Assembly: GCA_902761685.1 (NCBI GenBank)
Contig: CACWLI010000011.1
Coordinates: 1 to 48,595, forward strand
DNA length: 48,595 nt
Direction: 5' to 3'
From: an uncultured Erysipelotrichaceae bacterium
GTDB lineage: Bacteria; Bacillota_I; Bacilli_A; RF39; UBA660
Below are positions 41,615-48,595 of the stretch, in pieces. The stretch's first letter is position 1, and each line of letters starts with the position of its first letter. The notes under the pieces were generated by a model. The model was given only the letters and a program-made list of their open reading frames with translations, did not search any database and was not told the origin of the DNA. The translations under genes were made by a program, and so were the position numbers.

Positions 41615-43681
41615 TTATAAATCCTTTCTTAAACCTAATGTGGTTTTTATTATTAATTTATCAAACATTAATAATACACTAGGTACAATAAACATAACTA
41701 CTAGCATACTAATTATTGCTCCTCTTGCCATTAATAAACATAAAGATCCAATCATATCAATTTTAGATATTGCAAATACAGCAATTGTTGCACCAAAGAA
41801 ACACATAGCACTAACAAAAATTGATGATACAGATGAAATAAGAGCTTCATTTACTGAATCCTTTTTATTATGTCCTTTTTTTCTTTCATCTAAATACTTA
41901 TTTGTTAGTAGTATTGCATAATCTATTGTTGCTCCAAGCTGTATAGTTCCAATTACAATAGATGATACAAATGGAATGCTTGTTCCATGCCAATATGGAA
42001 CTCCCATATTGATAAAAATTGCAAATTCTATTGATAAAACAAGCAATATTGGTAAACTAATCGACTTTAATACAAAGAACATAATTAAAAATATAACTCC
42101 TATAGAAACATAATTTACATTTCTAAAATCTACAGCTGTAATTTCTACTAAATCATTCATTAAAGGACCTTCACCTGCTAAAATTGAATTATTATCATAT
42201 TTTTTTATAACAAGTTTAATTTTACTTATTTGTTCATTTAATTCATCACTTGCTATATCATAATTAGAATTAATAAGAATTAATTTATATTTGTCAGTTT
42301 CTAATATATTTCTTAATTTCATAGGAATAATATTATCAGATATTCCATATTTATTAAATAAATTCATTGAAATAACACTATCAATTCCGTCTATACTTTC
42401 AAGTTCTATAATCATTTTATTTATTTCACTATTATCTATATTTGAATCAATCAAAGCCATTGATTGTGAAATTAAACCATATTCTTCTTTTAACTTTTTG
42501 CTAACTATTGAATAATTATAATCATCAGGAATAGATGTATCTAATTTGTAATAAACATTTGTATTCTTTTGAGATAAATAAGCTGGAAGTAAAAGAATTA
42601 AGAAAACTATAAAAATCCATTTATAACCCTTTATAACAATTGGACCAACAAATTTAAATTTTGGAATTATTGGTTTATGCTTTGTTTTTCTTATCCATTT
42701 ATCAAATATCAATAATAATGATGGATAAATAGTTAAAACAGTTATTACACCAAATAAAACTCCTTTAGCCATTACTAATCCAATATCTTTACCTAATCCA
42801 AATTTCATTGTACATAGTGCTAGAAAACCAGCTATAGTTGTAAGAGATGAACCAACAACAGATACCATCGTTTCACTAATAGCACTAATCATTGCTTCAC
42901 TATTACTTTTACTATTTTCTTTTGCAGATTCATATTTATGATATAAAAATATTGAAAAATCAGTAGTTACTCCTAATTGCAAAACAGCTGCTATAGCTTT
43001 GGTAATATATGAAATATCTCCAAATATTATATTAGTTCCCATATTAAATAATATTGACACTCCTATATTACCTAAAAGTAAGAATGGAACAATGTAGGAA
43101 TCTAATGAAATTATTAATATTATTAAACAACATATTACGGCAACAATAACATAAGCAAAAGTTTGACTTTCAACTAGTTTTTGCATATCTAATGCCATTG
43201 CACTCATTCCACCAACTTTAATACTATCAGAGATTTCTTCTATTTCTTTTACAGCATTGGAAGTTTCTTCATCACTAGTACCACTAGAAAAAGTAATTAA
43301 TAATAGTTTTGAATCTTCACTCATTACATGATCTAATAATTTTTTAGGAATCATTTCTTTTGGAATAGTTGTTCCTGTAATATCACTAATACTAATTACA
43401 TTCGTAACACATTCAATCTCTCTAATTCTATTTTCCATTTCTAATAAATCTTTTTCACTTACGTTATTATCTACTAAAGAAACAGAAAATGCTCCCATTT
43501 CAAAATCATCTTCTAAAATTTTTTGACCTTTAAGAGTTTCAATATCACTAGGTAAATATACTAAAATATCATAATTTGTTTTAGTAGTAATATATCCTAT
43601 TATTGATGGAATAATCATTAATATTCCTATTATTAAAATAATATTTCTATTTTTTACTACAAATTTTGAAAATCTATTCAT
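41615..43681 (-). CDS. MMPL/RND-family lipid exporter (YdfJ-like)
   Basis: The 688-residue protein is built of two halves, each with one helix, a large external loop and five helices. The proton-relay helices carry GVTTDFSIFLYHKYE (first half) and GATIDYAILLTNKYLDERKKG (second half), the family's Asp-Tyr type motif, with Phe after the first Asp. MMPL proteins move lipids or hydrophobic compounds outward. The start at 43681 follows GGGTGAG. It is divergent from the TetR gene and likely repressed by it. Confidence 0.9.
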   Translation of the reverse strand: MNRFSKFVVKNRNIILIIGILMIIPSIIGYITTKTNYDILVYLPSDIETLKGQKILEDDFEMGAFSVSLVDNNVSEKDLLEMENRIREIECVTNVISISDITGTTIPKEMIPKKLLDHVMSEDSKLLLITFSSGTSDEETSNAVKEIEEISDSIKVGGMSAMALDMQKLVESQTFAYVIVAVICCLIILIISLDSYIVPFLLLGNIGVSILFNMGTNIIFGDISYITKAIAAVLQLGVTTDFSIFLYHKYESAKENSKSNSEAMISAISETMVSVVGSSLTTIAGFLALCTMKFGLGKDIGLVMAKGVLFGVITVLTIYPSLLLIFDKWIRKTKHKPIIPKFKFVGPIVIKGYKWIFIVFLILLLPAYLSQKNTNVYYKLDTSIPDDYNYSIVSKKLKEEYGLISQSMALIDSNIDNSEINKMIIELESIDGIDSVISMNLFNKYGISDNIIPMKLRNILETDKYKLILINSNYDIASDELNEQISKIKLVIKKYDNNSILAGEGPLMNDLVEITAVDFRNVNYVSIGVIFLIMFFVLKSISLPILLVLSIEFAIFINMGVPYWHGTSIPFVSSIVIGTIQLGATIDYAILLTNKYLDERKKGHNKKDSVNEALISSVSSIFVSAMCFFGATIAVFAISKIDMIGSLCLLMARGAIISMLVVMFIVPSVLLMFDKLIIKTTLGLRKDL

Positions 43682-43719
43682 CTTCTCACCCGTCATTATA
43701 TTCTATTACAATAACATTT

Positions 43720-43728
43720 TTTATACCA
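43720..43728 (-). promoter_or_regulatory. Extended -10 promoter of the MMPL operon
   Basis: TGGTATAAA, giving a leader of about 32 bases before 43681. The -35 region is weak. Confidence 0.45.
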
Positions 43729-43785
43729 CATCATCGCAATATAATTGATGGTTATCCAACATTTTTTAAAATATATATGTATATT

Positions 43786-43806
43786 TATCATACGTTTTGT
43801 ATGATA
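43786..43806. promoter_or_regulatory. TetR-type operator palindrome
   Basis: TATCATAC and GTATGATA are perfect 8-bp inverted half-sites separated by GTTTT. The palindrome ends one base before the -35 of the TetR gene promoter, in the divergent region shared with the MMPL operon. This is the expected place for an autoregulating TetR repressor. Confidence 0.75.
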
Positions 43807-43807
43807 T

Positions 43808-43836
43808 TTGACTTATTATTAACTAAATATTATAAT
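43808..43836 (+). promoter_or_regulatory. Promoter of the TetR gene
   Basis: TTGACT, 17 bases, perfect TATAAT, 18 bases before the start codon. Confidence 0.8.
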
Positions 43837-43854
43837 TAATGACTGAGGTGCATT

Positions 43855-44421
43855 ATGGAGAAAAAATGTGATTTAAGAATTATTAAAACAAAAAAAGTAT
43901 TATTTGAAACACTAATTAAAATAATGAAAGAAAAGAATTTTGAAAGAATTAAAATATCAGATATATGTGAAAAAGCACTTATAAATCGTTCAACATTTTA
44001 TGCTCACTATGAAGATAAATATGAACTTCTTATAGATTTATTCGAAGAAGAAAAATTAACACTATTAAAAGAACTTGAGGATAATGAAAATGATATTTTT
44101 TCAAAAAAATATCTTATGGAACTTTTAAATATATTAATTGATTATATTGATAAAAATAGAGAAATATATAGTGCTATACTTGTTAACAATAAAAATGGAA
44201 TACTAATTGATTTTTTAACAGATGTAATAGAAAGAGATGTTTCAGAAAAATTAAAACTTAATAGTAGTATAGTATCTTCAAATATACCTTTAGATATAAT
44301 TGTTAAATTTTATGCTGGAGGTTTAATAAATATTGGTATTTCATGGTTAACAAGGAAAGAAAAATATAGCAAAGAAGAACTAATATTATATATTGATAAA
44401 CTAATACCAGAAAAACTATAA
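43855..44421 (+). CDS. TetR-family transcriptional regulator
   Basis: The 188-residue protein has an N-terminal helix-turn-helix (RIKISDICEKALINRSTFYAHYEDKYELL, here in parts ISDICEKALINRSTFYAHY) and a C-terminal helical ligand domain of the type found in DhaS-like TetR proteins. The ATG follows a GAGGTG site at 5-6 bases. It lies divergent from the MMPL exporter pair, with a perfect palindrome between them. It most likely represses the exporter until a lipid-like or toxic ligand binds. Confidence 0.9.
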   Translation: MEKKCDLRIIKTKKVLFETLIKIMKEKNFERIKISDICEKALINRSTFYAHYEDKYELLIDLFEEEKLTLLKELEDNENDIFSKKYLMELLNILIDYIDKNREIYSAILVNNKNGILIDFLTDVIERDVSEKLKLNSSIVSSNIPLDIIVKFYAGGLINIGISWLTRKEKYSKEELILYIDKLIPEKL

Positions 44422-44452
44422 AAAAGGCTGCAAAATAGTTGCAACCTTTTAT
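44420..44452. terminator. Bidirectional terminator between convergent genes
   Basis: AAAAGG and TGCAA pair with TTGCA and CCTTTT around an AATAG-type loop, with A and T flanks. It ends the TetR gene and the minus-strand gene at 44456. Confidence 0.75.
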
Positions 44453-44455
44453 TAT

Positions 44456-45193
44456 TTACCTTTTATGTTCACTTATATCTATCATAGGACTAATTAATAA
44501 ATTTAAATCACTTAATTCTTCTATAGTTTTTGATAAACGAGATGTACAACCATCAAACCATTTTATATAATTTGTGCCACTTGCTACATTGTTTTTTATT
44601 TGACTCAAATTTACTCCTTGTTTTGTTTGAAAAAAACTATCTCCATATACTTTAGCAACATCTTCACTAAATTCTATATAACCATTTTCTAATAATGGTA
44701 ATATTACATTTTCTTTTCCTTCCTTTACCACAAAGTATCCTGGATCAGGAGAAACACATACCATATCATTTATTATAATAAACTTACTAATATCACAATT
44801 TTCTTTTTCAAAAAATTGAATATAAGTGGGATCTATCAAATATTTTTTTAATCCTGATGTTGTTTCAAAATTAGCTATTACTAAACTATGACCACAAACA
44901 CCTTTTATAACTTCATTTGTATTAACAGGGTTTACTTTAATACCTAAACTATCCAAATAATAACAAATAATACTTTGAGCCAAATCACATTTATAATGAT
45001 ATGAATAACCTTTCATATCAGTTTTTTCATAATCTGCTATAACTTTTCTAACTAAATATGATAAATATTGTAATAATATATCAATATCTTCTATATTTAA
45101 TAAATTGTTATTTTTACATTGCTCTTCTATTTGTAAAATTCTGTTAATATCTACTATATTTTCATTTATCTCAAAATCTATTATCTTATTCAT
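44456..45193 (-). CDS. Transglutaminase/papain-like protein of unknown function
   Basis: The 245-residue protein has a candidate Cys-His-Asp triad in the right order and spacing: C69 at the start of a helix (YKCDLAQSIICYYL), H102 in CGHSLVIANF and D121 in KYLIDPTYIQFF. That strand-order pattern fits transglutaminase-like or papain-like folds (protease, amidase or crosslinker). There is no signal peptide. The C-terminal third is mixed. The start at 45193 follows AGAGGA. It is monocistronic; the substrate is unknown. Confidence 0.6.
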   Translation of the reverse strand: MNKIIDFEINENIVDINRILQIEEQCKNNNLLNIEDIDILLQYLSYLVRKVIADYEKTDMKGYSYHYKCDLAQSIICYYLDSLGIKVNPVNTNEVIKGVCGHSLVIANFETTSGLKKYLIDPTYIQFFEKENCDISKFIIINDMVCVSPDPGYFVVKEGKENVILPLLENGYIEFSEDVAKVYGDSFFQTKQGVNLSQIKNNVASGTNYIKWFDGCTSRLSKTIEELSDLNLLISPMIDISEHKR

Positions 45194-45212
45194 ATAAATC
45201 GTCCTCTTTTTC

Positions 45213-45221
45213 ATTATAACA
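45213..45221 (-). promoter_or_regulatory. Extended -10 promoter of the transglutaminase-like gene
   Basis: TGTTATAAT follows directly on the T-tract of the SDR-gene terminator. Confidence 0.6.
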
Positions 45222-45249
45222 TAAAAAAAGATTAGAATTATCTAATCTT
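45222..45249 (-). terminator. Terminator of the SDR gene
   Basis: AAGATTAGA / TCTAATCTT, 4-base loop, seven T residues on the minus strand. Confidence 0.8.
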
Positions 45250-45253
45250 AATA

Positions 45254-46084
45254 TTATTTATTTTTACGAAATTCTTTCATTCCTCTTACAGAACCACCAT
45301 CAACAAGTACATCAACTCCTGCAAGATATCCATTTCTTTCATCTGCTACTGTTGCTATTGCATAACCTAATTCTTCAGGTTTACCCATTCTTTTTTCACA
45401 AGCTAATGGAATTAAGTTACCACCATTTTCTTTTTCTAAATTACCCATTCCTGTAGCAATAAGTCCAGGTGATAAAGAACATACACGTATTCCTTTTTCG
45501 CCAAATTCAAAAGCACTCTTTGCAGCATACCAAGTAACAAAATTTTTACTAATTGCATAAGCAAGTCCAGCTTTTTGATAATCACCTTTAATCTTTTTAG
45601 CAAGCCATAAAGTTTTCTTTAAAAATTTTTCTTCATCAGTGTCAGCTAAATGATAATGTTTAGTAGGAAGCATTAATTTAGGTAATTGATATGCAGAATT
45701 TGATGCTACATCTAAAATAACACTACCACTTTTCATTACTTTACTAAATTCATTATTAATATAAACAGTTCCAAGCCCATTAATTCTCATAATATCTTCA
45801 GGTTTTCCACCCATTGCTGGAGATACTCCAGCACAATTAATAACATTTGTTACTTCACCTAAAGAAGATGCAAAAGAAGCAAGTTCACTAACAGACTTTT
45901 TATCAGAAGTATCACATGCTTTTGTATGTACTTCAAAACCTAATTTTTTTAACTCTTTCATTGCATTTTCTAATTTTGATTCAGTTCTACCACTAATAAC
46001 AATTATTTTATTCTTATCCATAAATTTAGCAGCTTCAAGTCCCATTCCAGACCCTCCACCTGTTATAACTACTACTTTTTTCAT
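45254..46084 (-). CDS. Short-chain dehydrogenase/reductase (SDR)
   Basis: This classical SDR has 276 residues. NAD(P)-binding TGGGSGMG is at the N-terminus and NCAGVSP follows the fourth strand. The catalytic residues are Ser in LDVASNSAYQ, Tyr and Lys in LAYAISKNF, and the C-terminus has SLSPGLIATGMG and AGVDVLVDGGS. A long insertion of about 30 residues before the Tyr is a feature of hydroxysteroid-dehydrogenase-like members, so a sterol or bile acid substrate is possible but not shown. Codon choice looks slightly richer in G and C than its neighbours, a hint of transfer. Confidence 0.88.
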   Translation of the reverse strand: MKKVVVITGGGSGMGLEAAKFMDKNKIIVISGRTESKLENAMKELKKLGFEVHTKACDTSDKKSVSELASFASSLGEVTNVINCAGVSPAMGGKPEDIMRINGLGTVYINNEFSKVMKSGSVILDVASNSAYQLPKLMLPTKHYHLADTDEEKFLKKTLWLAKKIKGDYQKAGLAYAISKNFVTWYAAKSAFEFGEKGIRVCSLSPGLIATGMGNLEKENGGNLIPLACEKRMGKPEELGYAIATVADERNGYLAGVDVLVDGGSVRGMKEFRKNK

Positions 46085-46109
46085 ATTTTACTCCATTCTT
46101 TATAAAACA

Positions 46110-46118
46110 ATTATAACA
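46110..46118 (-). promoter_or_regulatory. Extended -10 promoter of the SDR gene
   Basis: TGTTATAAT, 26 bases before the SDR start. Confidence 0.55.
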
Positions 46119-46154
46119 TATAAATTATTTATCTATATCAATTTTTAATTATAA

Positions 46155-46180
46155 AAGAAAAAAACTAGATTACTCTAGTC
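46155..46180 (-). terminator. Terminator of the CPBP gene
   Basis: ACTAGA / TCTAGT with a 4-base loop, followed by TTTTTTTCTTTT on the minus strand. Confidence 0.7.
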
Positions 46181-46800
46181 TATAATATAGTAAAATACAG
46201 AATCATTCCTATTAATAAAATACTACTCAAAATCCAATACACAATATTAATAGTCTTAGTTTTGTTTTTAATATAACCAGTTATATCAAAGAAGACTTTT
46301 AAAAATACTAATAGTGCAATAAAATATAATAATATATCTAGTATATCTATTTGAAATACTGTAATACTTGATGGATCACTCATAAAAGCTGCAAAATCAT
46401 ATACAGAGTGTAATATCATAACATGAATTAATTTTTTATCTTTAAAATATATTGAACCATATAGTAATCCAATCATTAAAGCATTAAATGATTGAAAAAA
46501 TGCTTTACCAAAAGTATAATCCATTTGAAACATATTACTCATATGAACTACACCAAATATAAATGCGGCTATAAAAATAGAATAAATCTTCTTTTTTTCT
46601 GACAATTTCTTTTCTATTTTTCCTTGTATTAATCCCCTAAATATTAATTCTTCAAGGACACCTGTTACAATTGCTTCAGCTAAAAGTAATAGAATGTCAC
46701 TAGTACTATGTGATGGTATATATGAAATACCAAAAAATATTAAAATAATAACTACTGATAAATAATAAGGTAAACAATTCAAAATATATTTTTTACTCAT
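46180..46800 (-). CDS. CPBP-family intramembrane protease
   Basis: The 206-residue protein has about six membrane helices and the CPBP/Rce1 motifs: LEELIFRGLIQG (EExxxR), FGVVHMSNMF and HSVYDFAAF, whose Glu and His residues form the membrane-buried active site. Bacterial members process small peptides or act in bacteriocin immunity and protein secretion. No peptide gene is adjacent. The start follows AGGTGG. Confidence 0.88.
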   Translation of the reverse strand: MSKKYILNCLPYYLSVVIILIFFGISYIPSHSTSDILLLLAEAIVTGVLEELIFRGLIQGKIEKKLSEKKKIYSIFIAAFIFGVVHMSNMFQMDYTFGKAFFQSFNALMIGLLYGSIYFKDKKLIHVMILHSVYDFAAFMSDPSSITVFQIDILDILLYFIALLVFLKVFFDITGYIKNKTKTINIVYWILSSILLIGMILYFTIL

Positions 46801-46818
46801 TTTATACCACCTAAACTA

Positions 46819-46827
46819 ATTATATCA
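46819..46827 (-). promoter_or_regulatory. Extended -10 promoter of the CPBP gene
   Basis: TGATATAAT, 18 bases before the start codon of the CPBP gene. Confidence 0.55.
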
Positions 46828-46886
46828 AAATAATTTATAAAACTAGATTTATTTAAATTTCTTTAACATAACTTTACAATCTATAG

Positions 46887-46915
46887 TTGTCAATTTTAGT
46901 AAATTATCTTATAAT
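46887..46915 (+). promoter_or_regulatory. Promoter of the 46935 gene
   Basis: TTGTCA, 17 bases, perfect TATAAT, 19 bases before the start. Confidence 0.75.
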
Positions 46916-46934
46916 TAGATTATAAGGAGTGGAT

Positions 46935-47237
46935 ATGAAATATATTTTAAAAACTTTAGATGAAAACATTAAGCAATCAGAGAATATAGAAGATTTAAAC
47001 AATGCTTGTGTTTATTACAAAACTATGGCATCTTATTTAGAAGCTATGCCTGAAGCAAAAGCAAAAAATCAAGAATTCTATGATTTACTAGTAAAGCAAT
47101 GCTATACAACTCAAGAAAGTGAAGTTGATGAACCACTTACTACTGAAAGAATTCAAGAAGACACACAATTTGTAAGTCAAACTATTACTGAGTATTACAG
47201 TTTAATGCTTGGAATGCTAAATGGAAAAACAAGATAA
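46935..47237 (+). CDS. Small acidic helical protein, unknown
   Basis: The product has 100 residues, mostly helical (ILKTLDENIKQSENIEDLNNA, EAKAKNQEFYDLLVKQC) and acidic, with no membrane span. The ATG at 46935 has AAGGAG 5 bases upstream. It has its own good promoter and terminator, so it is a genuine single-gene unit despite its size. I do not recognise the family. Confidence 0.7.
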   Translation: MKYILKTLDENIKQSENIEDLNNACVYYKTMASYLEAMPEAKAKNQEFYDLLVKQCYTTQESEVDEPLTTERIQEDTQFVSQTITEYYSLMLGMLNGKTR

Positions 47238-47245
47238 ATAATTAT

Positions 47246-47276
47246 AAAAAGTACTTTCTTAATTAAAGTACTTTTT
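47246..47276 (+). terminator. Terminator of the 46935 gene
   Basis: AAAAAGTACTTT / AAAGTACTTTTT with a 7-base loop, running into T residues. Confidence 0.8.
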
Positions 47277-47284
47277 ATATGCAT

Positions 47285-47312
47285 TAAAAAGACTAGATTA
47301 TTCTAGTCTTTC
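47285..47312 (-). terminator. Terminator of the hydrolase/AKR-remnant operon
   Basis: AAGACTAGA / TCTAGTCTT with a 4-base loop followed by TTTTTAATG on the minus strand. Confidence 0.7.
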
Positions 47313-47335
47313 TACTTTTTTCAACTACTTTTTAT

Positions 47336-47644
47336 TTACATTTTTTCTTTTATTATTTCTATATATTGTTTTTCCAATTTATTTAAACTATCAATTGTTA
47401 TAAACTCATCTTTTGCCTCTTCATTTGTAAAAGTCCAGGTCCCTAATCCAATAATTGGCATTTTAATCCCATTATTTAGTGTTACATATCTTTTATCAAA
47501 ATCAAAAGAGGTATCTTTATATTTTATATTTTCTTTTATTTCATTCATATCAATGTTTTTACCTTTCCACTTTGGAATAAATATTATTACCAAAATAATT
47601 AGTATTAATATTAATATAATAGATATAATTATTTTCTTATTCAT
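47336..47644 (-). CDS. Aldo/keto reductase remnant with N-terminal membrane anchor
   Basis: The 102-residue product has one N-terminal membrane helix, a linker, and then the unmistakable opening of an aldo/keto reductase (RYVTLNNGIKMPIIGLGTWTFTNEEA). A full enzyme would continue for about 250 residues with the catalytic Asp, Tyr, Lys and His; none is present. After residue 78 the sequence jumps to a short helical tail (ITIDSLNKLEKQY) that resembles the end of such enzymes. An in-frame internal deletion near 47410 is the simplest reading. It overlaps the hydrolase stop by one base (TAATG). Confidence 0.65.
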   Translation of the reverse strand: MNKKIIISIILILILIILVIIFIPKWKGKNIDMNEIKENIKYKDTSFDFDKRYVTLNNGIKMPIIGLGTWTFTNEEAKDEFITIDSLNKLEKQYIEIIKEKM

Positions 47645-48595
47645 TAGATATTCTTTCTTATAAATTCTTCTATTTTATCAAATGGTATAACTTCTAAATT
47701 ATCATATAAATCAGTATGAACTGCTCCTGGTATAATCATTAATTCCTTATTATTTGTATATTTTGAATCTTTAACCATATCTTCATATGCTTCTTTACTA
47801 AAATAACAAGAATGTGCTTTTTCTCCATGAATAATTAATACAGCATTTCTAATTTCTTTAGAAAAAGAATGTTGTGGAGTATTTATAAATGATAGTGATG
47901 ATGTCATATTCCAGCCACCATTAGAATTTAAACTTCTTTCATGATATGCTCTTCCCTTATAGTATTCGCTATAATCTTTTACAAAGAATGGTGAATCTTC
48001 TGGAACAGGTAATTCTAAACAACCTCCACCTAATTTATAATCATTATTCTTATAATCGTCTATTCTTTGCTTATTTAGTTTTTCTTTTAATTCATATAAA
48101 GAATCTTCTGTATTAGAATTAAAATATCCATCATGATTTACTTTGCTCATATTGTACATTGTTGAACAAATAGTTGCCTTAATTCTTGTATCTATACTTG
48201 CAGCATTTAATGCAAGTCCTCCCCAACCACAAATACCAATTATAGATATTTTTTCTGAATCAACATTTTCAAGAGTTGATAAATAATCTATAGAAGCTTG
48301 AAAATCTTCTGTATTAATATCAGGTGATGCCACATATCTTGGAGTTCCACTTGATTCACCAGTAAATGAAGGATCGAAAGCAATAGTCAAGAATCCTCTT
48401 TCTGCCATCTTCATTGCATATAGTCCACTACATTGTTCTTTAACTGCACCAAAAGGTCCACATACTGAAATTGCTGGTAGTTTTCCTTCATAATTTTTTG
48501 GCTCATATTGATCTGCTACTAATGTAAATCCAAACCTAGTATGAAAAGTTACTTTCTTGTGATTTACTTTCTCACTTAATTCAAAGGTTTTATCC
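47644..48595 (-). CDS. Alpha/beta hydrolase (dienelactone-hydrolase-like), 5' end beyond the window
   Basis: The reading frame stays open to the right edge. The visible 316 residues hold an alpha/beta hydrolase: a strand ending AISVCGPFGAVKEQ, AFDPSFTGESSGTPR, the nucleophile elbow IIGICGWGGLAL with Cys at the nucleophile position (as in dienelactone hydrolase and YcjY-like proteins), and the C-terminal IIPGAVHTDLYD with the catalytic His. Substrate unknown. Such hydrolases are often found beside flavodoxins and aldo/keto reductases, as here. An internal ATG at 48414 has no ribosome binding site and is not the start. Confidence 0.85.
   Translation of the reverse strand, partial: DKTFELSEKVNHKKVTFHTRFGFTLVADQYEPKNYEGKLPAISVCGPFGAVKEQCSGLYAMKMAERGFLTIAFDPSFTGESSGTPRYVASPDINTEDFQASIDYLSTLENVDSEKISIIGICGWGGLALNAASIDTRIKATICSTMYNMSKVNHDGYFNSNTEDSLYELKEKLNKQRIDDYKNNDYKLGGGCLELPVPEDSPFFVKDYSEYYKGRAYHERSLNSNGGWNMTSSLSFINTPQHSFSKEIRNAVLIIHGEKAHSCYFSKEAYEDMVKDSKYTNNKELMIIPGAVHTDLYDNLEVIPFDKIEEFIRKNI

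Noticed and set aside
41475..41921. 148-codon plus-strand open frame across the MMPL/coiled-coil junction
   Set aside because: It is antisense to two well-supported genes and its composition is an artefact of them.
48242..48414. Internal ATG (48414) as start of the alpha/beta hydrolase
   Set aside because: The frame remains open and protein-like to the window edge, and no ribosome binding site precedes this ATG.
1..48595. Use of TGA as tryptophan (Mycoplasma code)
   Set aside because: Several genes end in TGA within ATGA or GTGA overlaps (for example 3130, 23936, 29957), and tryptophans are encoded as TGG.
1..48595. CRISPR array, insertion sequence or prophage
   Set aside because: No regularly spaced repeats, transposase, integrase or phage structural genes were found on either strand.

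Overview
The window is about 48.6 kb of very AT-rich DNA from a low-GC member of the Bacillota (Firmicutes). Evidence for this is the infC-rpmI-rplT operon with an attenuator leader, a T-box upstream of proS, YtxH and DUF948 proteins, a YolD/Y-family polymerase pair, strong GGAGG-type ribosome binding sites and sigma-A promoters. TGA is used as a stop codon (for example the ATGA overlaps at 3130 and 23936), so this is not the Mycoplasma code. Small operons, very short gaps and host-type genes suggest an uncultivated gut lineage of the RF39/Mollicutes-like or CAG-508-like kind, but the sequence alone does not settle this. Almost all genes lie on the minus strand. No rRNA, CRISPR, IS element or prophage is visible, and no gene-free stretch exceeds 300 bases.

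Layout. 1-300: edge, terminators and elongator tRNA-Met. 297-4855: an operon running smr, rsmE, a membrane protein, mtaB, then a small helical protein and a frameshifted C39-like cysteine peptidase with an LXG-like N-terminus. 4887-6362: infC-rpmI-rplT with its leader. 6367-8326: a small zinc-ribbon-like protein and T-box-controlled proS. 8310-11273: an unknown protein and a cell-envelope operon (lipoprotein, acidic protein, DUF948, YtxH). 11260-13996: trmB, a small coiled-coil protein and an acyl-CoA ligase. 14052-18354: flavodoxin remnant, NTF2-like, fchA, folD, S51 peptidase, nucleoside phosphorylase, Sua5. 18390-20931: ZIP transporter, pentapeptide-repeat pair, membrane-anchored Xre regulator. 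21002-22948: yolD-uvrX under a probable LexA box. 22984-28265: fhs, a metallophosphoesterase, a metallo-beta-lactamase-fold enzyme, a glycosyltransferase, a DNPH1-like hydrolase and a CmpB-like membrane protein.

28303-30620 is a plus-strand island of two overlapping genes: a hydrolase-like protein and an LXG/WXG-like helical protein. 30619-34960 holds DUF1810, a deoxyribosyltransferase-like protein, a phospholipase C-like protein and a very large multi-span membrane protein. 34999-39311 holds an RNB-domain protein with tandem helical repeats, an ADP-ribosyltransferase-like protein, a GNAT and two unknowns. 39418-44421 is an MMPL exporter and its secreted coiled-coil partner, divergent from a TetR regulator with a clear operator. 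44456-48595 holds a transglutaminase-like protein, SDR, CPBP protease, a small plus-strand gene, an aldo/keto reductase remnant and a partial alpha/beta hydrolase.

The most interesting points are these. Two unlinked loci look like substrates of a type VII-like (LXG/WXG) secretion pathway. The FolD homologue has lost the lysine needed for cyclohydrolase activity and sits beside FchA, which could supply that step, while Fhs is shortened at specific loops. A divergent RNB nuclease has three helical repeats and an altered metal site. L20 carries a SAP-like tail, infC appears to start at AUA, and many terminators are welded directly to the next gene's extended -10 promoter.
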